Numbered from the stretch's first letter, positions 27,030-41,700 are shown. The stretch: 64,000 nucleotides of DNA from Antedon mediterranea (GCF_964355755.1 NC_092671.1:15480501-15544500), one strand, 5' to 3'. Notes: a model not told the origin generated them from the letters alone. Numbers and translations: made by a program.

Positions 27030-27112
27030 TGGATCGACGAGCTAGATGACTTGTATTGAGGCTGTGACCCTGGGGTTTGCAGGATCGATTCTCTACTTGA
27101 CAATTTTTTAAA
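27030..27112 (+). repeat. tRNA-related SINE fragment
   Basis: ACGAGCTAGATGACTTGTAT then GGGTTTGCAGGATCGATTCT and a T-rich end resemble the fragment near 13015-13078: a degenerate B-box followed by a GACAATTTTT tail. Confidence 0.35.
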
Positions 27113-27294
27113 TATTTGTTTTAGTTTGATTATTTAGTTAATATTTAGGACGAGTTTTATTATTTATGTTTGTCATCAAAACAAGTTCATAGTTGATAAA
27201 ACCATTCCTCCGTGGAATAAACAACGATTCCACATCATGACCAATGTGAGTACAGACACTATCTCAACATTCACTTCCAACATTAAAATCAGTA

Positions 27295-27342
27295 GGTGAG
27301 AGGATGCATTCTCCGACGTATTGGGTAAAGCATCCTCTCACC
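27295..27342. repeat. Perfect 13-bp hairpin
   Basis: GGTGAGAGGATGC (27295-27307) pairs with GCATCCTCTCACC (27330-27342) around a 22-base loop, about 480 bp upstream of the Ly6-like start codon. Confidence 0.8.
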
Positions 27343-27823
27343 ACCAAAATCCTTCATCAACTACAGTCATCCTCATCCAGGAACATAACACAAAAGTATG
27401 ATGTGCAACATCAAAACTACGACAAGACATGTACCCTTCACCATGCCTTCAACAAACTCACACCTTCATCTTTTAATTATTGTGCAGCGCGGTACAACAT
27501 CTATACCTACAGGTAGGTAGTCCCTTTCATCTGGCCAGACCAGACACATGGCGAAAACAAAAAACACGAAAAACTCTGGATCATCACCGGTGACTAGATA
27601 CTGGAAGGTAACTTGACCAATCACGACGCCATGGATCATCCGAACTACTGCTTGTGGTTGGTCAACTCACGTTGTGACTACGTCGTTCTGACCTTTGACA
27701 CATGTGTGCTCCAGATAGCATCATTCAGTGCATCCCACAAGCTGTTTATTTTACTCGGAGCCGCACCCATAGCTTCATATCTTGCATATAATATAACCCG
27801 ACATTTTTTTTCTAAGAAGAATA

Positions 27824-30226
27824 ATGAAGTACACGCTGATCGTTTTTGCAGTTGCTCTTTTTGTAGCTGGAGGTAGGTTAAAACTAAACAATTGCAACTT
27901 TGATTCACGAAAGTGTGTTTAAAAGTTTCGGTTAAAACTACTTTAATTAAGTCATCTTCAACGTCAACGATCATCTATTTAAGGAGGTTATGGTGAGTCT
28001 ATGACTATGAGTTTGAACATTTTAGGAGAATTGATATGAAATGACATGACAATCAACGCCTATCATTTTAAGTTTTCATATATTTTTAGTACAGGATTTA
28101 CAGAATGTTTTAGATGAATAAAAGGTCTCTCCCTATATAATTATATATATATATATATCCGTCTTAAAGATTCAAATTCAAAATGCGACCTTTTTGCAAC
28201 GGAATTTGCCATAACACGATTACTAATGAAATTTGAAGTAGGCGCCTTAAAATTCCAACAATTTAGGTGAATTGTACCTTGTTCAGAGAATTAGCATTTT
28301 AACTATTTGTTTGTTAATTATGGGATTTGTATTGCTACTCCAAAATCTTAAATATTAATATAATACGTGGAAATATAGAAAAGTTGAGATTTTATAAGAA
28401 CAAAAATGCAGACAAAATACAGATAAATTAGCTGGAGACTAATAATACTGTGTAACATAGTTTGTAGTACGATAGATAGAAAACAGTTCGATTAATTAAG
28501 CCGATTTTCCACTAGGCGAATAAAGCTGACACTTTTGATTCGCGCGAACAAATTCGCCTAGTGGAAAATCGGCTTAAAAGCTGACACTTTTGATTCGTGC
28601 GAACAAATTCACCTAGTGGAAAATCGGCTTAATTAATCGAACTACGTACTGTAGTCATTTTTTTTTATGAACAAACAAACAAACAACAAATTAATTCGCT
28701 TAATGGAAAATCGGCGATGATAATGGAAAGAGAACACTAATCAATACCGTGCATGGTACTGAATGAATCCGGTATGTACCAGGTACTGAATTTTACGGTA
28801 TCATGTCGTGCTGTCTGCATTGACCTGAACGTTTTCTTGGATGGAGAAATATGGATTACTACACATCCCATTGTTATTTCCGTTTCAGTCGAGTTTTCTA
28901 AAAGATTAACAAAAATTCAGATATAACAGCAAATCTATAATAATTTATAATAATATAATTTTGTCTCTAATTACTTCTTCTTAATTTTAAATAGTGTCTA
29001 TCATTGAAATTCAATAGAAACTTGGAAATGGTATATAATGGCTTGGTATACAAAGATTCATAAAAATACAAAAATGCAAGCATAAGCACAACAATCAAAA
29101 ATAAAAAACGGTTGTGGTCGTTAAATGAAAAATATAATTAGGCAAATAATGATATAATGTTATTGACATTTATTTTATTTATAATCATGTAATTTTAATT
29201 CTATACTATTTATAAATTGAATCTTGAATCAAATTGATCCTCAATTAATTACGTAATAACTTGGACTACTTAGAAAGCACTGATTTTTATTTGTTTTAGC
29301 TGGTGCTATCGACTGTTACGATTGTCAAGAATGTAGTACACCAAAAAACAGCATCACCTGTCCAGAAAACCAGTTGCTTGGTGAATTCGTATGTGGCTTG
29401 GCAGTTTCGGGTGACCGTAAGTATACTTTTCATCTGGCTACCAATATAATGCAGTAATGTTCATAATTATTATCATTATACACTAAAGCAGCTTGGTTCC
29501 CACTAGGATTTATAAGCGTAACACAAGTCTTTTCGACCAATCACGACGAGATATGGTCCACTGGTCGTGTTTGGTCAAATTCCGTGCCGTGCGCTTACGT
29601 CGTTGCGTTGAATCGGGAACCGCCAAGCTTGGTACCCACTATGACGCAAGCGACTGTTTGAATTATCCATATAGCTTAAAGATGTATTGTGCCCCAAAAA
29701 CATGAAAAATAAATATTAATAAAGTCGGATTTTGAATAGGCCATTTGTAGTTTTAATCAAGCCAATCACTTCCGCAAAAAAAACACGAAAAATGACAAAA
29801 GAAACGGATAAATTCAACCAAAAGGCAGCCAATTTTACTATTTTTTGCTTTAAATTACAGTTTTTGTTTTGTCACAAAAAGTAGATGAAAATATTAATAC
29901 GCATGCGCATTAGTGAACATTTTCGCAAAACCGGCTTCATGATTGGAGGTCCATGCATTGGTAGTTGCGTTGCGCTCATTTGCGTTCTATCTATTGATTG
30001 AACTTTATTATACAAACGGACGGTTTCATTTTTAGGTAAAGACCGAACCTGCCTTGCTAAATCTGCATGTGATCTTCTGAGCCCAAAATGTGACGATGAT
30101 ACACAAACTAACTGCTTTACATGCTGTAGTGATAAGGATAACTGCAACTCATCTGCAATTGTAGGAATTAATCTTCTGACTGTAGTCAGCGTTGTTTTGA
30201 TCAGTTTGTTCTTTTCAAGACAGTAG
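27824..30226 (+). CDS. Ly6/CD59-like three-finger protein, predicted GPI-anchored, 118 aa
   Basis: Three coding exons: 27824-27872, 29300-29416 and 30036-30226 (stop TAG 30224-30226). Both introns are phase 1 GT-AG, and the total of 357 nt is open. Residues 1-20 form a signal peptide (YTLIVFAVALFVAGAG) cut just before the first cysteine. The mature domain starts IDCYDCQEC and ends FTCCSDKDNCN, the CC...CN hallmark of Ly6/uPAR folds; it holds 12 cysteines against the usual 8 or 10. After NSS a hydrophobic tail (IVGINLLTVVSVVLISLFF) ends in SRQ with no cytoplasmic domain, the pattern of a GPI-attachment signal. Members act at the cell surface as receptors, complement regulators or channel modulators; I cannot tell which applies. 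Intron 1 contains a foldback element and intron 2 two MITE remnants. Confidence 0.9.
28485..28633. mobile_element. MITE with internal tandem duplication
   Basis: It begins AGTTCGATTAATTAAGCCGA and ends with the reverse complement, TCGGCTTAATTAATCGAACT. The inverted repeat continues as TTTTCCACTAGGCGAAT / ATTCACCTAGTGGAAAA, about 38 bp per arm. The right arm plus AAAGCTGACACTTTTGATTC is duplicated, giving three copies of the end motif. Intron 1 of the Ly6-like gene. Confidence 0.8.
29490..29650. mobile_element. PIF/Harbinger-like MITE, degenerate copy
   Basis: It starts AGCTTGGTTCCCACTAGG, contains GACCAATCACGACGAGAT, and has GGGAACCGCCAAGCTTGG near its end. It is clearly related to 44-222 but diverged and possibly overlapping another end. 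Intron 2 of the Ly6-like gene. Confidence 0.65.
29674..29875 (+). mobile_element. MITE, TTAAAGATGTATTGTCC family, partial
   Basis: It starts TTAAAGATGTATTGTGCCCC and then matches the reverse complement of 5948-6280 (ACAAAAGAAACGG, TATTTTTTGCTTTAAATT). The opposite terminus is not seen. Intron 2 of the Ly6-like gene. Confidence 0.65.
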
Positions 30227-30605
30227 AAGAGCGGCAAGGCGTGGCCTACGATAGAAGGGTGTTTCTCCTCTCTCGATGATGTCGTTTAATAATTAAATTT
30301 CAATTCTAACTGGCAACTCTAAAAAAACAACATTTGTTGTTGGCAAATTTGTTTGGATGATTTTTATAACATTTTTAATCCCAAATGCAGTATTAAAAGC
30401 ACAATTAATGTAGAAAAAGCAATATATATCTCATCTCAACTTTACTAGTCTACTGAATTAAAAATGTAGGCAGCTATGTACACTTTCAAATGAAAGTTTT
30501 TAAAGTTTTGTAACTAACTTTTTAAAGATTACTTTTAAACAATTTACACTGTAATCCGCATGCAAATTAGATGATTTTGTACTCTTTTACGATCTTTTCT
30601 TTAAA

Positions 30606-30611
30606 AATAAA
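30606..30611 (+). terminator. Poly(A) signal AATAAA of the Ly6-like gene
   Basis: AATAAA lies about 380 bp after the stop codon and is followed by a GT-rich stretch (GTGTCTTCTGGTTG), as expected at a cleavage/polyadenylation site. Confidence 0.55.
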
Positions 30612-32765
30612 GTATTTGATTTTAAAGTGTCTTCTGGTTGCATTCTTACATTTGCGGCAAAGTCAGTTATAATATATTTAAATAACATACAGAGTGATGC
30701 TCTGCCTGTAATTTAAAGAAAAAATTGCTTTTAATATTGATTGATTAACATAATCAATATTTACGATACCAGTATATGAGGTGCCTGGTAGTATATGCAT
30801 ATTAGGTGCCTGGTAGTGTGTATGAGAAGCCTGGTTGGTTGGTTTCCATGTCTGAAGTAGGCCAAAATATTACTAATTATGAGAACTAAATTTATACAGT
30901 CAATTATATAATATTTAGGAAATGGTGTACTGTTCTACCGCATCCAATAAAATCCGGAATATGTTAGGCCTATATGTTTTTAATATATATACCAGTTGAG
31001 GTTGAATTTATTTCTAAATGAACACACAAATGATTCACACTATTCAATTTTTCGCTTTGAGACAACAAAATACAATACAAATACAAAACAAAAAGTACAA
31101 AATCCACGTAGGCCTATAGTATCTAACATGGTGCTAATAATATGGTAAAAACTATTAGGTATGGAGTCGTAATAATATGATATTAAAGCTGAATGATTTA
31201 TCAAAGATGTTACGCTCAAGAAAAGACATAGAAGATGGAGTAAACATTTCTTAATTTCTTCATTAATCAACACAGAAAACTACAGGTAGTATGGTAGTTT
31301 ATGATAGTTCATATTTTGGTATGTTTAATTCCACAGACCATATATTAGATGCAGGGGCTGTCATATCATAATAGTCAGCAGTGCTGATTTCAAATGCCTA
31401 ATTGTATATATATATATATAATATATACACACAAACATCATATTTTCGATAGCAGATTAACTTTGCCCTGTAAACTCTAAAAGAAATGTTTACTCCATTT
31501 TCTACCAAAATAACAGGAATGTGCACGTAGAATTTAACTTGAGCCATACATGTGAGCACTAACTTGAATGCAGCTTTCCCCTTCAAGAACTGAATATTCA
31601 AATGTTTCTTTTGTATCATAAGTCGCTTTATAACAAATAACAACATACAAGAATATTAGCATCTGTGGATGTCATTTAATATACAGTTACATTTCAAAAC
31701 TGTTGTCAAACTGAAGAACCATAGATAAAGTTTTTATAAATTCAAATAATATATTATTTTTATCAATGCTAAAAGATAAAATGCTATATTATTACACTGT
31801 GGGAGGAACCCTATATTTTTTTACAAATAAATTCATACCCCTATAAGAAAAAAAAACAATGCAAAATAATAAATGCTATGCAATATATATTATAGTTCTT
31901 TTTAAATAAACTCATATTCTATCATTATTATATTACTGTATCATGGTTTAAATAATAAAATAAAAATAATATTCAGAAAGGATTATTTTCACTGTGTTAA
32001 AGTAATATTAATCATATTTGAAAGGTTTGGCATTTGATACATAATTTAAATACTAATATGGTGATCATTCGAGGTCAAATTACATAAAATAAGTGATAAA
32101 ACATTTCATTTTGAGAGTACAAGGTCAATAATTTATAATGTTCTTCACCCCTTTTTAGTCGATTATCAAAATTAATACTAAAACATTGTTACAAAGTAGA
32201 AAGTATTGAAACAAGAGAGAGATAGTTGAAATAATTCTACACAATATATTAATAGTTATACTTAGTATTTAGAACAATTGTGTGTACAGTCGACTACTAT
32301 CTTGACTGATATAATATAATTATTATGTTGGTTTGGGCATTACATTACTAACTGCCATCAAGACAGGTCAAATTAAGGTCAAGTCAGGTCAAAACATGTC
32401 AGTCGCACTATAATAAACTATAAAAAATACTGCAATCAATTCCATGAAATTACAGTAAGTATAAAATGTATGAGTCATGCATTGAGTAAATCTACATCAG
32501 GAAAGCATTTGAAATACACACACGAAAACAGTAAAACATACAGTACTTTATAGAATTATTACAATATAAATCTACCAGGAATCCATTACAATATACTAAA
32601 AATGAATTTACATTTTCAATATATATTTTATAAATTGTAGATAAACTCAAGAAATATGTGTCCTACATTAATATTAATTATAATACTTCTTTTCCAACAA
32701 GGACTGTGTTCCACTAACCATCTGGAAAAGAGGCCTTAATATCAATGTGAAAGTCGAATCAAATG
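30612..32765. other. Intergenic between converging Ly6-like and TEP1 genes
   Basis: AT-rich, with (TA)n near 31405-31425 and a local three-fold GTGCCTGGTAGT phrase near 30780-30835. The region next to 32765 should hold the TEP1 3' untranslated sequence; I could not fix its end. Confidence 0.4.
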
Positions 32766-35700
32766 TTAGGCATCACTTTTAAGGAAGTATACATTTCCAA
32801 GTTTGTCTCCGCAAGCGATGAATTTGCCGTGTTGTCTTTTGGTGGCTGCCATACTGGTTACAGGGGCCAGACAGTAAAACTGACCAATCTGAAGTATTTA
32901 ACAAAAACCATATTAGTCATAGTGTACTAGAAACAATTGAAGACACCAGGGTGCGTATCCAGCATTATAGATTAGGGGTGGAGGGGCTAAATATTTCATA
33001 AATGATAAAAACGATCTGCCGGGTTGCAGAAGTAGTCATTATCTTATTTTAAAAAGACATGGCTGTTCAATTTTAGGGGGGGGGGGGGGAAGCCTGATTA
33101 GCCCTGCCTAAATTCGCGCCTGTCACACTAACTAAATACTATTCAACAAGTCTACAATTAAAGAAAATATTTGGAACAGACAAGCAGATTAGTTACATTT
33201 TAACGGAAAAAAAATGTATACAAAAAAAAAGGGAAAAAAAAGAGGCAAATCACAGATATCTGTGTCTGTATATGCCCATATAATATGGACACAATGACAT
33301 CAATACCATATTTTGTCAAACTAATTTTATAGTGTGGACAAAGGTTAAGAGATTCAAAAGAATTTTTTTTTTTTCAAATTTTAAATAGATAAATTTTGTC
33401 TAGATACCAATACTTAAACTTATTGTTTACACCATAGAGATATGTTTACATGAATCCAAAAGTAATGTAAATATTAAATGTAGTATCTGTATCAAATAAA
33501 AACCAAAAATAATATTGCTGTTGATGCTGTTTTTTGCCAGAACATGATAATGAATTAATGCAAATCACACACTTAAATCAATAGTAGCCTACCTGTGAGC
33601 GTGAAGCTTTAGACCATAGCTTTACAGTTCCATCAAGTGAAGATGTTACATACACATCACCAAGGTTCACCAAATCTGTAACAGCACCTTTGTGGATCTG
33701 GGAACATTCCTTTAAAATAAATTGGAGTATTATTATTTCTTAAATAATTCAAATACAATTCTACAGGAGAATTTCTCCTTCGGGACACCCTTACTCATGG
33801 GAAACCCCTATTAACAGACTCTTTCAACTGAAACAAACGAGGGAAAACTTTATGTTTTATCACTTCAACCAACCTCTATTCAGTGGACACCCTTATATTA
33901 AGGGACACTATGTTGGAACCGGGAGATGAATCCTTTTATAGAGTTCTATTCTAATAAGGCATTCGCTTACACACCACAAAACTGATGAATAAGCGCCTTC
34001 GATAACTCCAGAGGACGCCATATTTACAAGGTAAATCGGGACAAAAAATTCCATCTAGGCCATAGCGCAGTGATGAAAACTTACATCATCGCGCTAGCCT
34101 ATATGGAAATTGTTGTCCCGATTGACCTTGTAAATATGACGCCCTCTGGAGTTATCGAAGTTGCTTATATGCACAGCAGTTTAGCATTAAGATGCATTAA
34201 CACTTGCTGTTCATCAATCTCTTTCAGTGTACATGATACAACAACATTTCATTTTCAACAACATTATTAATCTAAACACTTACAATTGCAGTGTGCTCTA
34301 TCGAGTCTGTATCTGAAACTACAAATAATTCTCCTGAATAGTTGCCAACCATAAAGACAATATCCTTCTTGTGACCACTGGACATATCGATGTCCACCAC
34401 TGTTGCCCACTCTGGGTCGGAACTGTTACTTAGATTGAAAGACAGTAATATCTAAAAATGGACAAATTAAGTTTGTTATTGTGTGAAAAAAAAGAAATTA
34501 ATGAAGAGAGGTATAAAATTATAACCTTTTAATTATACATAAAAAAGGTAATGTAACCTTCAAAATATGCACAGAAAAGGGGATTAGGTTCTGCAGAATT
34601 GAATAAATAAAACATACTGTACTGACATTGATATAGCCCATAATAATAACATGCAATTTAGTTTAATTTGTATGCTCAATATCCATTTTGATACATTATA
34701 TTTTAACCAAATATTGTGCTGTGAGGTGTAACATAAATGCACTTTTATATGCACTTACTGGTTTCTCTCCTTGAACTGCAAGTTGGGCATCACATGATAC
34801 TACAGCAAAATTCTCTTTGCTCCACATTTTGAGGCCTAACATTGAATCATTAATGCTGTTAAAAACAAAAAAAAGAACATTAATAGCTGTTCATTATAAA
34901 TATATTGTTTAGTGTCAAGTTCAGATATGTTTATTGTTACCATTGAATTTCATCTAATCACTTTATGAGGAATAGCCTAAGGCTCAAAATATGGAGGAAC
35001 AACTGGCAGAAATGACAGATGTTGTTGGTTGCATGTTATTGAACCAACCTCAAGGTCACATGTGGAGTCTGAACTCGTGATGTATATAACATACACCAGT
35101 GCACAGTATGTTATTCATAAACCGATACAATGAAACACAATACAGTAGATACATTTGCCTAACTATTTCCTTTTTCCTGACTATTATATTGAACATATTG
35201 TAACGTTGTATTTGTGTGAGGTTGTTGTACGTTACTTGAGTGGTGGATTCAACGCACTCCCGCCGTAAATAAAAAATCTGCTAAATCACTTTATCATAAA
35301 TGTTATCTTTATTCAAAAGGGTGTTGATATAAAAGCACATATAATATATCCAGTCTACCTGGATTAATCAAAGTTGATTTAAATTTTATTTCTATAATAT
35401 GTGATCCAAAAATCAGCTACAAAACTCCAGTATATATCAAAGATACTACGGTAATCTATTCTCTAACTTTTCTTTAAACTTTTCTTATCCTCCTTGCCAG
35501 TACATCCATATTTAAGAAACGATCCTATTTAATATGCATGTACTGGGAGGGGGACTATTTGGAAAGGGGAACATTTTCCTTGATGATGAGGAAAAAGCAA
35601 TTAGTGATAAAGGGTTGTTGACCTGATGGTCAGAGTGTTACACTATCATACTTACCCTAAGTTGTCCTTAATTATCTTGCACTCTCTTAGTTTTCCATTA

Positions 35701-38700
35701 ATGGTATTGTACACTTTGATTACATTATCACTGTACAACACACCAAGATCTTTACCAGGCAGAGGGGACATGGCTACAACTGAACACCCATTATTAATCA
35801 TGGATGATTTCCTACATTGTAAATAAACAGTTTTTTATTTATGCAAAATATAAATCAAAGCAATTGAACAATAACAATACTAATGATTTGTAACATGCAC
35901 TTCTCTCCACCATTATTGTCGAAGACACAATTTTCAAATTTAGGGAAATGTAGTGTAATACACCATATCCTATCCCCTTCACAGTTCATATAGAGTATAA
36001 ATTGGCCGATAACTGTTGAATTTGAATCTTTAATGTTGCATGTAATGTGTATTGTGGAACATGAACCTGATATACTATGGTGTTCCTTGCCAAAAAGGCC
36101 TGAGGAAAATTTAGATTTCTCTTATTAAACTTGTAAACCTACCTCAATTTATAAATTCCACTGATGTTAAGCACATTCCAAAGGGTTACAGCTCCCATGT
36201 TGTCTCCTATGGCAACCAGATTATTTTCAATGAAGCAAGTAGCTGTCAAAGCTTTTTCAGAAACCTTAATTTAAAAAAAAAAATTTTTTTTAAATAAAAT
36301 TTAGTCTACTAGAGGGTGAGCTCGCTCCCCCTCTAGGAAGTGTAGACGATGGTTCTCGGAATGATAATGTTCTCCTTATACGTTTTCTGTCGGTTACCAT
36401 TATTGAAAATGCTTGACATTCGTAAAACTAAACTACTTTGTTTCACAGTGTTTTAGATGATTAATAACATTTTAAAGTATAGTTTTTATTGTTTGGTAGG
36501 GCCCTTTGGGGAGGCGGAGGTCATTTGAGGGAGGTGCTTATTCGAGGGATATATGTTAAATTTTTTAGTTTTAATAATATGGTAATACATTTATAATCAA
36601 ATGAAATCCTCTAATACAGTAGATATGAAAAGTGGTAAAAAAGAATAACAAATGTGGGGGGGGGGGGGGGTTATTATTCAAAGTGATGTTTTATTGGAGA
36701 GGCGTTTATTCAAATGAATACCATCCTAATAATTATTAATACATTATTTTATTTAATCATCTTTTGAAACTGCCGTAACAGAGTGGGCCCAAGAAAGAAG
36801 ACATTACGGCTTGCAACATGGGCAGACATCTCGGTCCTAACGGGACACAGGAAGATATAGCCTACAGTTATTCCTGCAAGCTTCCTCAATAAAACTCAGC
36901 TATCGGGATTTCACTCGAAAAATGTCTTATCATCAAATCTCCCTATGTAATTTTATAATACTATTCCCCACAATATATTCTGATTCTTTATGACATATAT
37001 TTAATTTGATCTTTATTAATTTGCAGTATAATTTAACTACTGTACCTTCACACCTAAAATAAACAAAAAACTGAAATGGCTATGACTAATGGCCAACTTA
37101 AGCTGCACTCCTACTATCTGATTTTTTTTTCATCTTCCAAAGGGACACTGTATTGATTGATGGAAAGTGCCTGTTTCCAGTCACCTTTAGGGTCAAATCT
37201 ATTATTTTAACTGCTCCCTTGTGTTTAAAAGAGAGAAAATATTTGAAACTAAGGTTGTTGCAAGGTGAACTTATCTTAAACCCGGAAATAACTTTGACCG
37301 GGAAGAATTGAAATTGAGAAGAAAATCTAATGTTGAAATCATAAATGTTGTTAAAAAACTCTTTATAATATCTTCCTAAGATATAAATATGGAACAATAG
37401 CGTCGGCGTGCACACTAATGTTATCAAATCTACGTTTCGCGGTACATCTCGGATAGATAAGGTAGGTATCCAAGGCGGAGATTTGTACCGAAGTTTTTGC
37501 ATTGTGCTCGCCTATGTCAGAATTAACCATAATTTATATATAGATATGTCTGCTTGTATTTCTACATTACACTTGACATTTAATTTTCACTAGGTTTTAC
37601 CTTTTTTTTCATCTCAATTAACATCCGGTCACTTTCACCCATTTTTATTTATAAATGCCATTTGCTTAGCAATGGATGCAAACTGGGGATTTTTACTCCA
37701 AGAGTTTTAATATATTATCAGTCTGTGGTCCATGGGTTGTTGTTTTTATATTAATATAAAATATATTGTATTTTTGTATATGTATACTGATTATGAAATA
37801 AAGAATAAATGAAGTGAATATATAAATCTAGAGTAATGAGAATTTCGCTTCACTATAAAATATATGTTCAATTTAACGATTTAGCTTTTTGCTTACAATA
37901 TATGTCCTATATGTTACGTTTGACCATTAAAAATATTACTGCAATTAGTGCACAAATGGCAATTCTAATTGAAAAAAAAACCTATTTACATGTATACACG
38001 AGTGTTAATATGGATTAGAATACTCCATTAGGTTAATCTTGGCAATGGAAATTGACCTTTTACAATATACATGTACACAAGCATGCTACAATTACGGCAT
38101 GATCATAAAGCTAACAGATATATCTATAAACAGAGGACTGTAAAACACACCTTTATACAGGCATCTTGGACTGGATGTGTGGATTCTTGTTCTGTCAAGT
38201 TCCATACAGCAGCTTGTCCATCTCTAAAATAAATGTAATATTTGAAATATAATAAAATCTACTAGAATATTAAATAATTTCAGATCAAATTGTAAATAAT
38301 TTGAAAATACTGTATATATATATATATATTGAAAAGGATAAGTCATGCACTTTTGATTCTTGAAAATAATGTAAAAATAGATTAAAAAGTTGAATTCTTA
38401 GTAGATGTGTTCTGACCTTTATTTGGAGTTACATAATATATTGTTTCTGTGGTCTAGGTATGAATGCCAGGCTAGTGACTGGAGGTCATGGGTTCGAATC
38501 ACACCCAATAATTAAGTGTTTTCAATATGTACTTTGCATTAATATGTACAATAGTATGCAAGAGTATGGCAAACCTCTGCTCAATTAATCAAAAAGATAT
38601 AAAAAGACCGTACCTTCCTGTAGATATGGCAATAGTACCATCAGGTGAGAGTGCCATAGCTGTGACCTCTCCATTATGACCTTGCAAAGGTTCAGTGTCC

Positions 38701-41700
38701 GCATCCACTTGATATTTCCAAAACTTGATGGTCTTATCCAGAGATGATGTCACTAATTGACCATCCTTGCCCACTGCCACAGATGTCACTCGGTCTGAAT
38801 GTCCAGTAAGAGTGGATAATTCATTACCCTGTTAAAAAAAAGGAAAGCCAGGCTTTGTGGATGATGATCATACTAATTTTATTTCATTCTTCATGGAAAT
38901 TTGTTGCTACATGATATATATAATACATACATACATACAATTCAAAATATAATTTCTAAACAATACCTGCAAAGGCTTCCAAAACTGAACGGCGCCTCCA
39001 TCAGTTGCAATTGCAAGGAGGACATCTTCCATCATCACCTCTTTGTCTTTCACTTTATCAAGTTTCTTTGTGCTGTGTGTGTCCTTCCATTCATTTACAA
39101 GACTCTCTGTTACCCATGATGACTTAATGCTGAAATCATCATTCTCAAAATCGAGCAGCTCTGTTTCTTCTATTAAAGAAAGTAAAAATATTTTTATCAA
39201 TCATTTTTTGTAAGTAAAAAGTATTTTGCAAATTTTTGTGTGTCACGCAGAATAATTCAAATTTGGTTTTCAAGAAACTGGTAAAGACAACAACAAACCT
39301 ATTTGAGCTTTGACCCTGATATTGCAGGAATTGATCCTTTGTTGCTGTGGATTGATAGTTGTAATCTCAACTCCTCTCTTGCTCCAAACTTTTACTGTAC
39401 CATCAGTACTTCCAGATACAATGCAACCAGACTATAACAAATGTAAAATTCTTTAAATTCTGTTCAAATATGAAACGAATACAAACTATTTGAATATGAC
39501 ATACTACTGTATACATACATCAAATGCAACTGAATTCACACTGCTTTGATGACCTTTGAACTCCTTTTTCACCTCTTCATATTTCTGCATGTCCCACAAC
39601 TTCAGGGTGAAATCATTTGATCCTGTGACCTATACAAAATAATACATGTTTATATAAAATTATATATATAAAAAGGTTTTTTTTAGTATTTACAAACAAA
39701 TTATTTTTATTTAAAAAAAGTATTACATATTAACATTTTGTATAATGTTAATATTAAAGACCCCTTCCCTGCAATTTTGGACGTTTTTTGGAAAATAATA
39801 CATATATATCACTTTCAAAACATTAAACCATGTCATTCCTTGTCTTAAATGTACGTTTTATGGTAAATTATGATAAAAAGTGAGAAACAATGCACTACCT
39901 AAGTAGCTCGCGGCGATCGACCTCTCGTGGACGGTCTTAGGCCTAGCTGGTAAACATCGGTAACGTACAAACATCGTACGCTAGCTATATACCTAGCCTG
40001 ACGTTGTATAGTTGCAGCATTAATTGTCTTTCTATTTTTGCCAGACTCCGTTGATACAAATTGGAGAAAACCCGGTATTTTCGCTGAAAAGTTAGGAGTC
40101 TTCTATTTGTTTTGGCCTCACGATCGATCGAAAAGTGGGTGAATTACAGGTGAAAAACAAAAATATCAATCCGCGCGCAATGCATTTTGGGATTTATAGC
40201 GGGCCGCTATAATTATTAGAATCGACTTATTTTTCACATTTTTAACCGTTTAAAGACGAAAAAAGTTATCGCAATAGGACCATATAGTATTATTTTTACA
40301 TTAAATATAGTTTGTGATCTTAAATTAGATCTAAAAAACGTAGGGAAGGGGGCTTTAATAGTTTTCATTAATATTTAAAGTTTAAATAGTTTACTTACCA
40401 CCATATCATCCTTGTCAGACCATGCACAGCAATTTATCCAGTCTTTATGACATGCATTTAAAGTCTTAATTGGTGGAGCATTGCCGTTCCTTTTCACTAG
40501 TTTTTCAGTATCCCATACAAGTAAAGACTATACAGATAAAGAATAAATGGATATATACATGATTAATGCAAAAAAAAGATGATTCAGCCTTCTACCTGCT
40601 AATTTATTGTCGAATCTGAACTGAACATCCCATGAGTTTAAATTCATCCCCCATCACCCCCCTTACACCAATCCAGAACAATAAAAGTAAAGATTATTGT
40701 TGTTTATTTATTTCACTTATATTAATTATTATAATAACAATAACAATAATCATAATAACAACAATTACAATAATTAAAAAATAGTAACTACAACAGAATG
40801 ACTATAATTTTTATGTGTTTAAATTTTAAATGTAAATATGTATATGTTTGTATGATGTAGTATGTTTAAGCGGATATTAACCCTTGATGGCATTTGCAGC
40901 AATAAAGAAATTGAATTGAATTGAATTGAATTGTTATAATACAAAAATTTGAAATATGCTAATTTCTCTTACCATATCTCTACTTCCAGTGACAAACTTT
41001 GACCCATCAGCATTAAAATCAACACAGCTGATTGGAGCAGTGCAGTTTGTGTAAATTTTACAAAGCTCAGAAATTGAGACCCTGAAAAATCAATATTATA
41101 TAATGAACATGATTAAAACATATTATTTATAACAGAAATAAATTATTACTAAACAGTACACGTAATATTCGGTAATAATGTATGCTAATGATTACAAGAA
41201 GATAGCATGAATAAACGGAAAGAAAAATAATGAATAATGTAGGTGGATAAATGAGATGATTTGAGATTGAATAATGGATGAATGATGATTGCATGATAGA
41301 CAAGTTTAGCTACCTGTTTGATGGACGTTGTAATGGAATTTTCCACAAGTAAATTACTGCATTTTCACTTGTAGCCACGACAAAGCGCATTCTTTGACTG
41401 TAGGCTCCAGCTAAAAGGGCTTTACCTTCAGCTCCTTGCAGTTCTCTACTCATGTCACCTGATTTGTTTGTCATCTAAAAAATAATGTCAATAGAGAATA
41501 AATTGTATGTGATTTGATATGAAACATTTAAAATCTCAACCCAAATAATCTCACTTGTTATATTGACAATGTTAACCATTTTGGAAGTAAAATAGATTTT
41601 ATTTCTTACCTATTGATAGAGATAATGATTACTATATTGTTAAGTTCTGTCTACACGATGTGATGTGCCCATATATTTCATTTCAATTATTTCGTCTCAC

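Noticed and set aside
27304-27516. 70-residue frame upstream of the Ly6-like gene
   Set aside because: Starts inside a hairpin, has no recognisable features and no splice link to the downstream gene.
37098-37502. 134-residue minus-strand frame inside a TEP1 intron
   Set aside because: It does not fit the TEP1 splice phases, and 36143-36264 joins 38151-38223 in frame without it.
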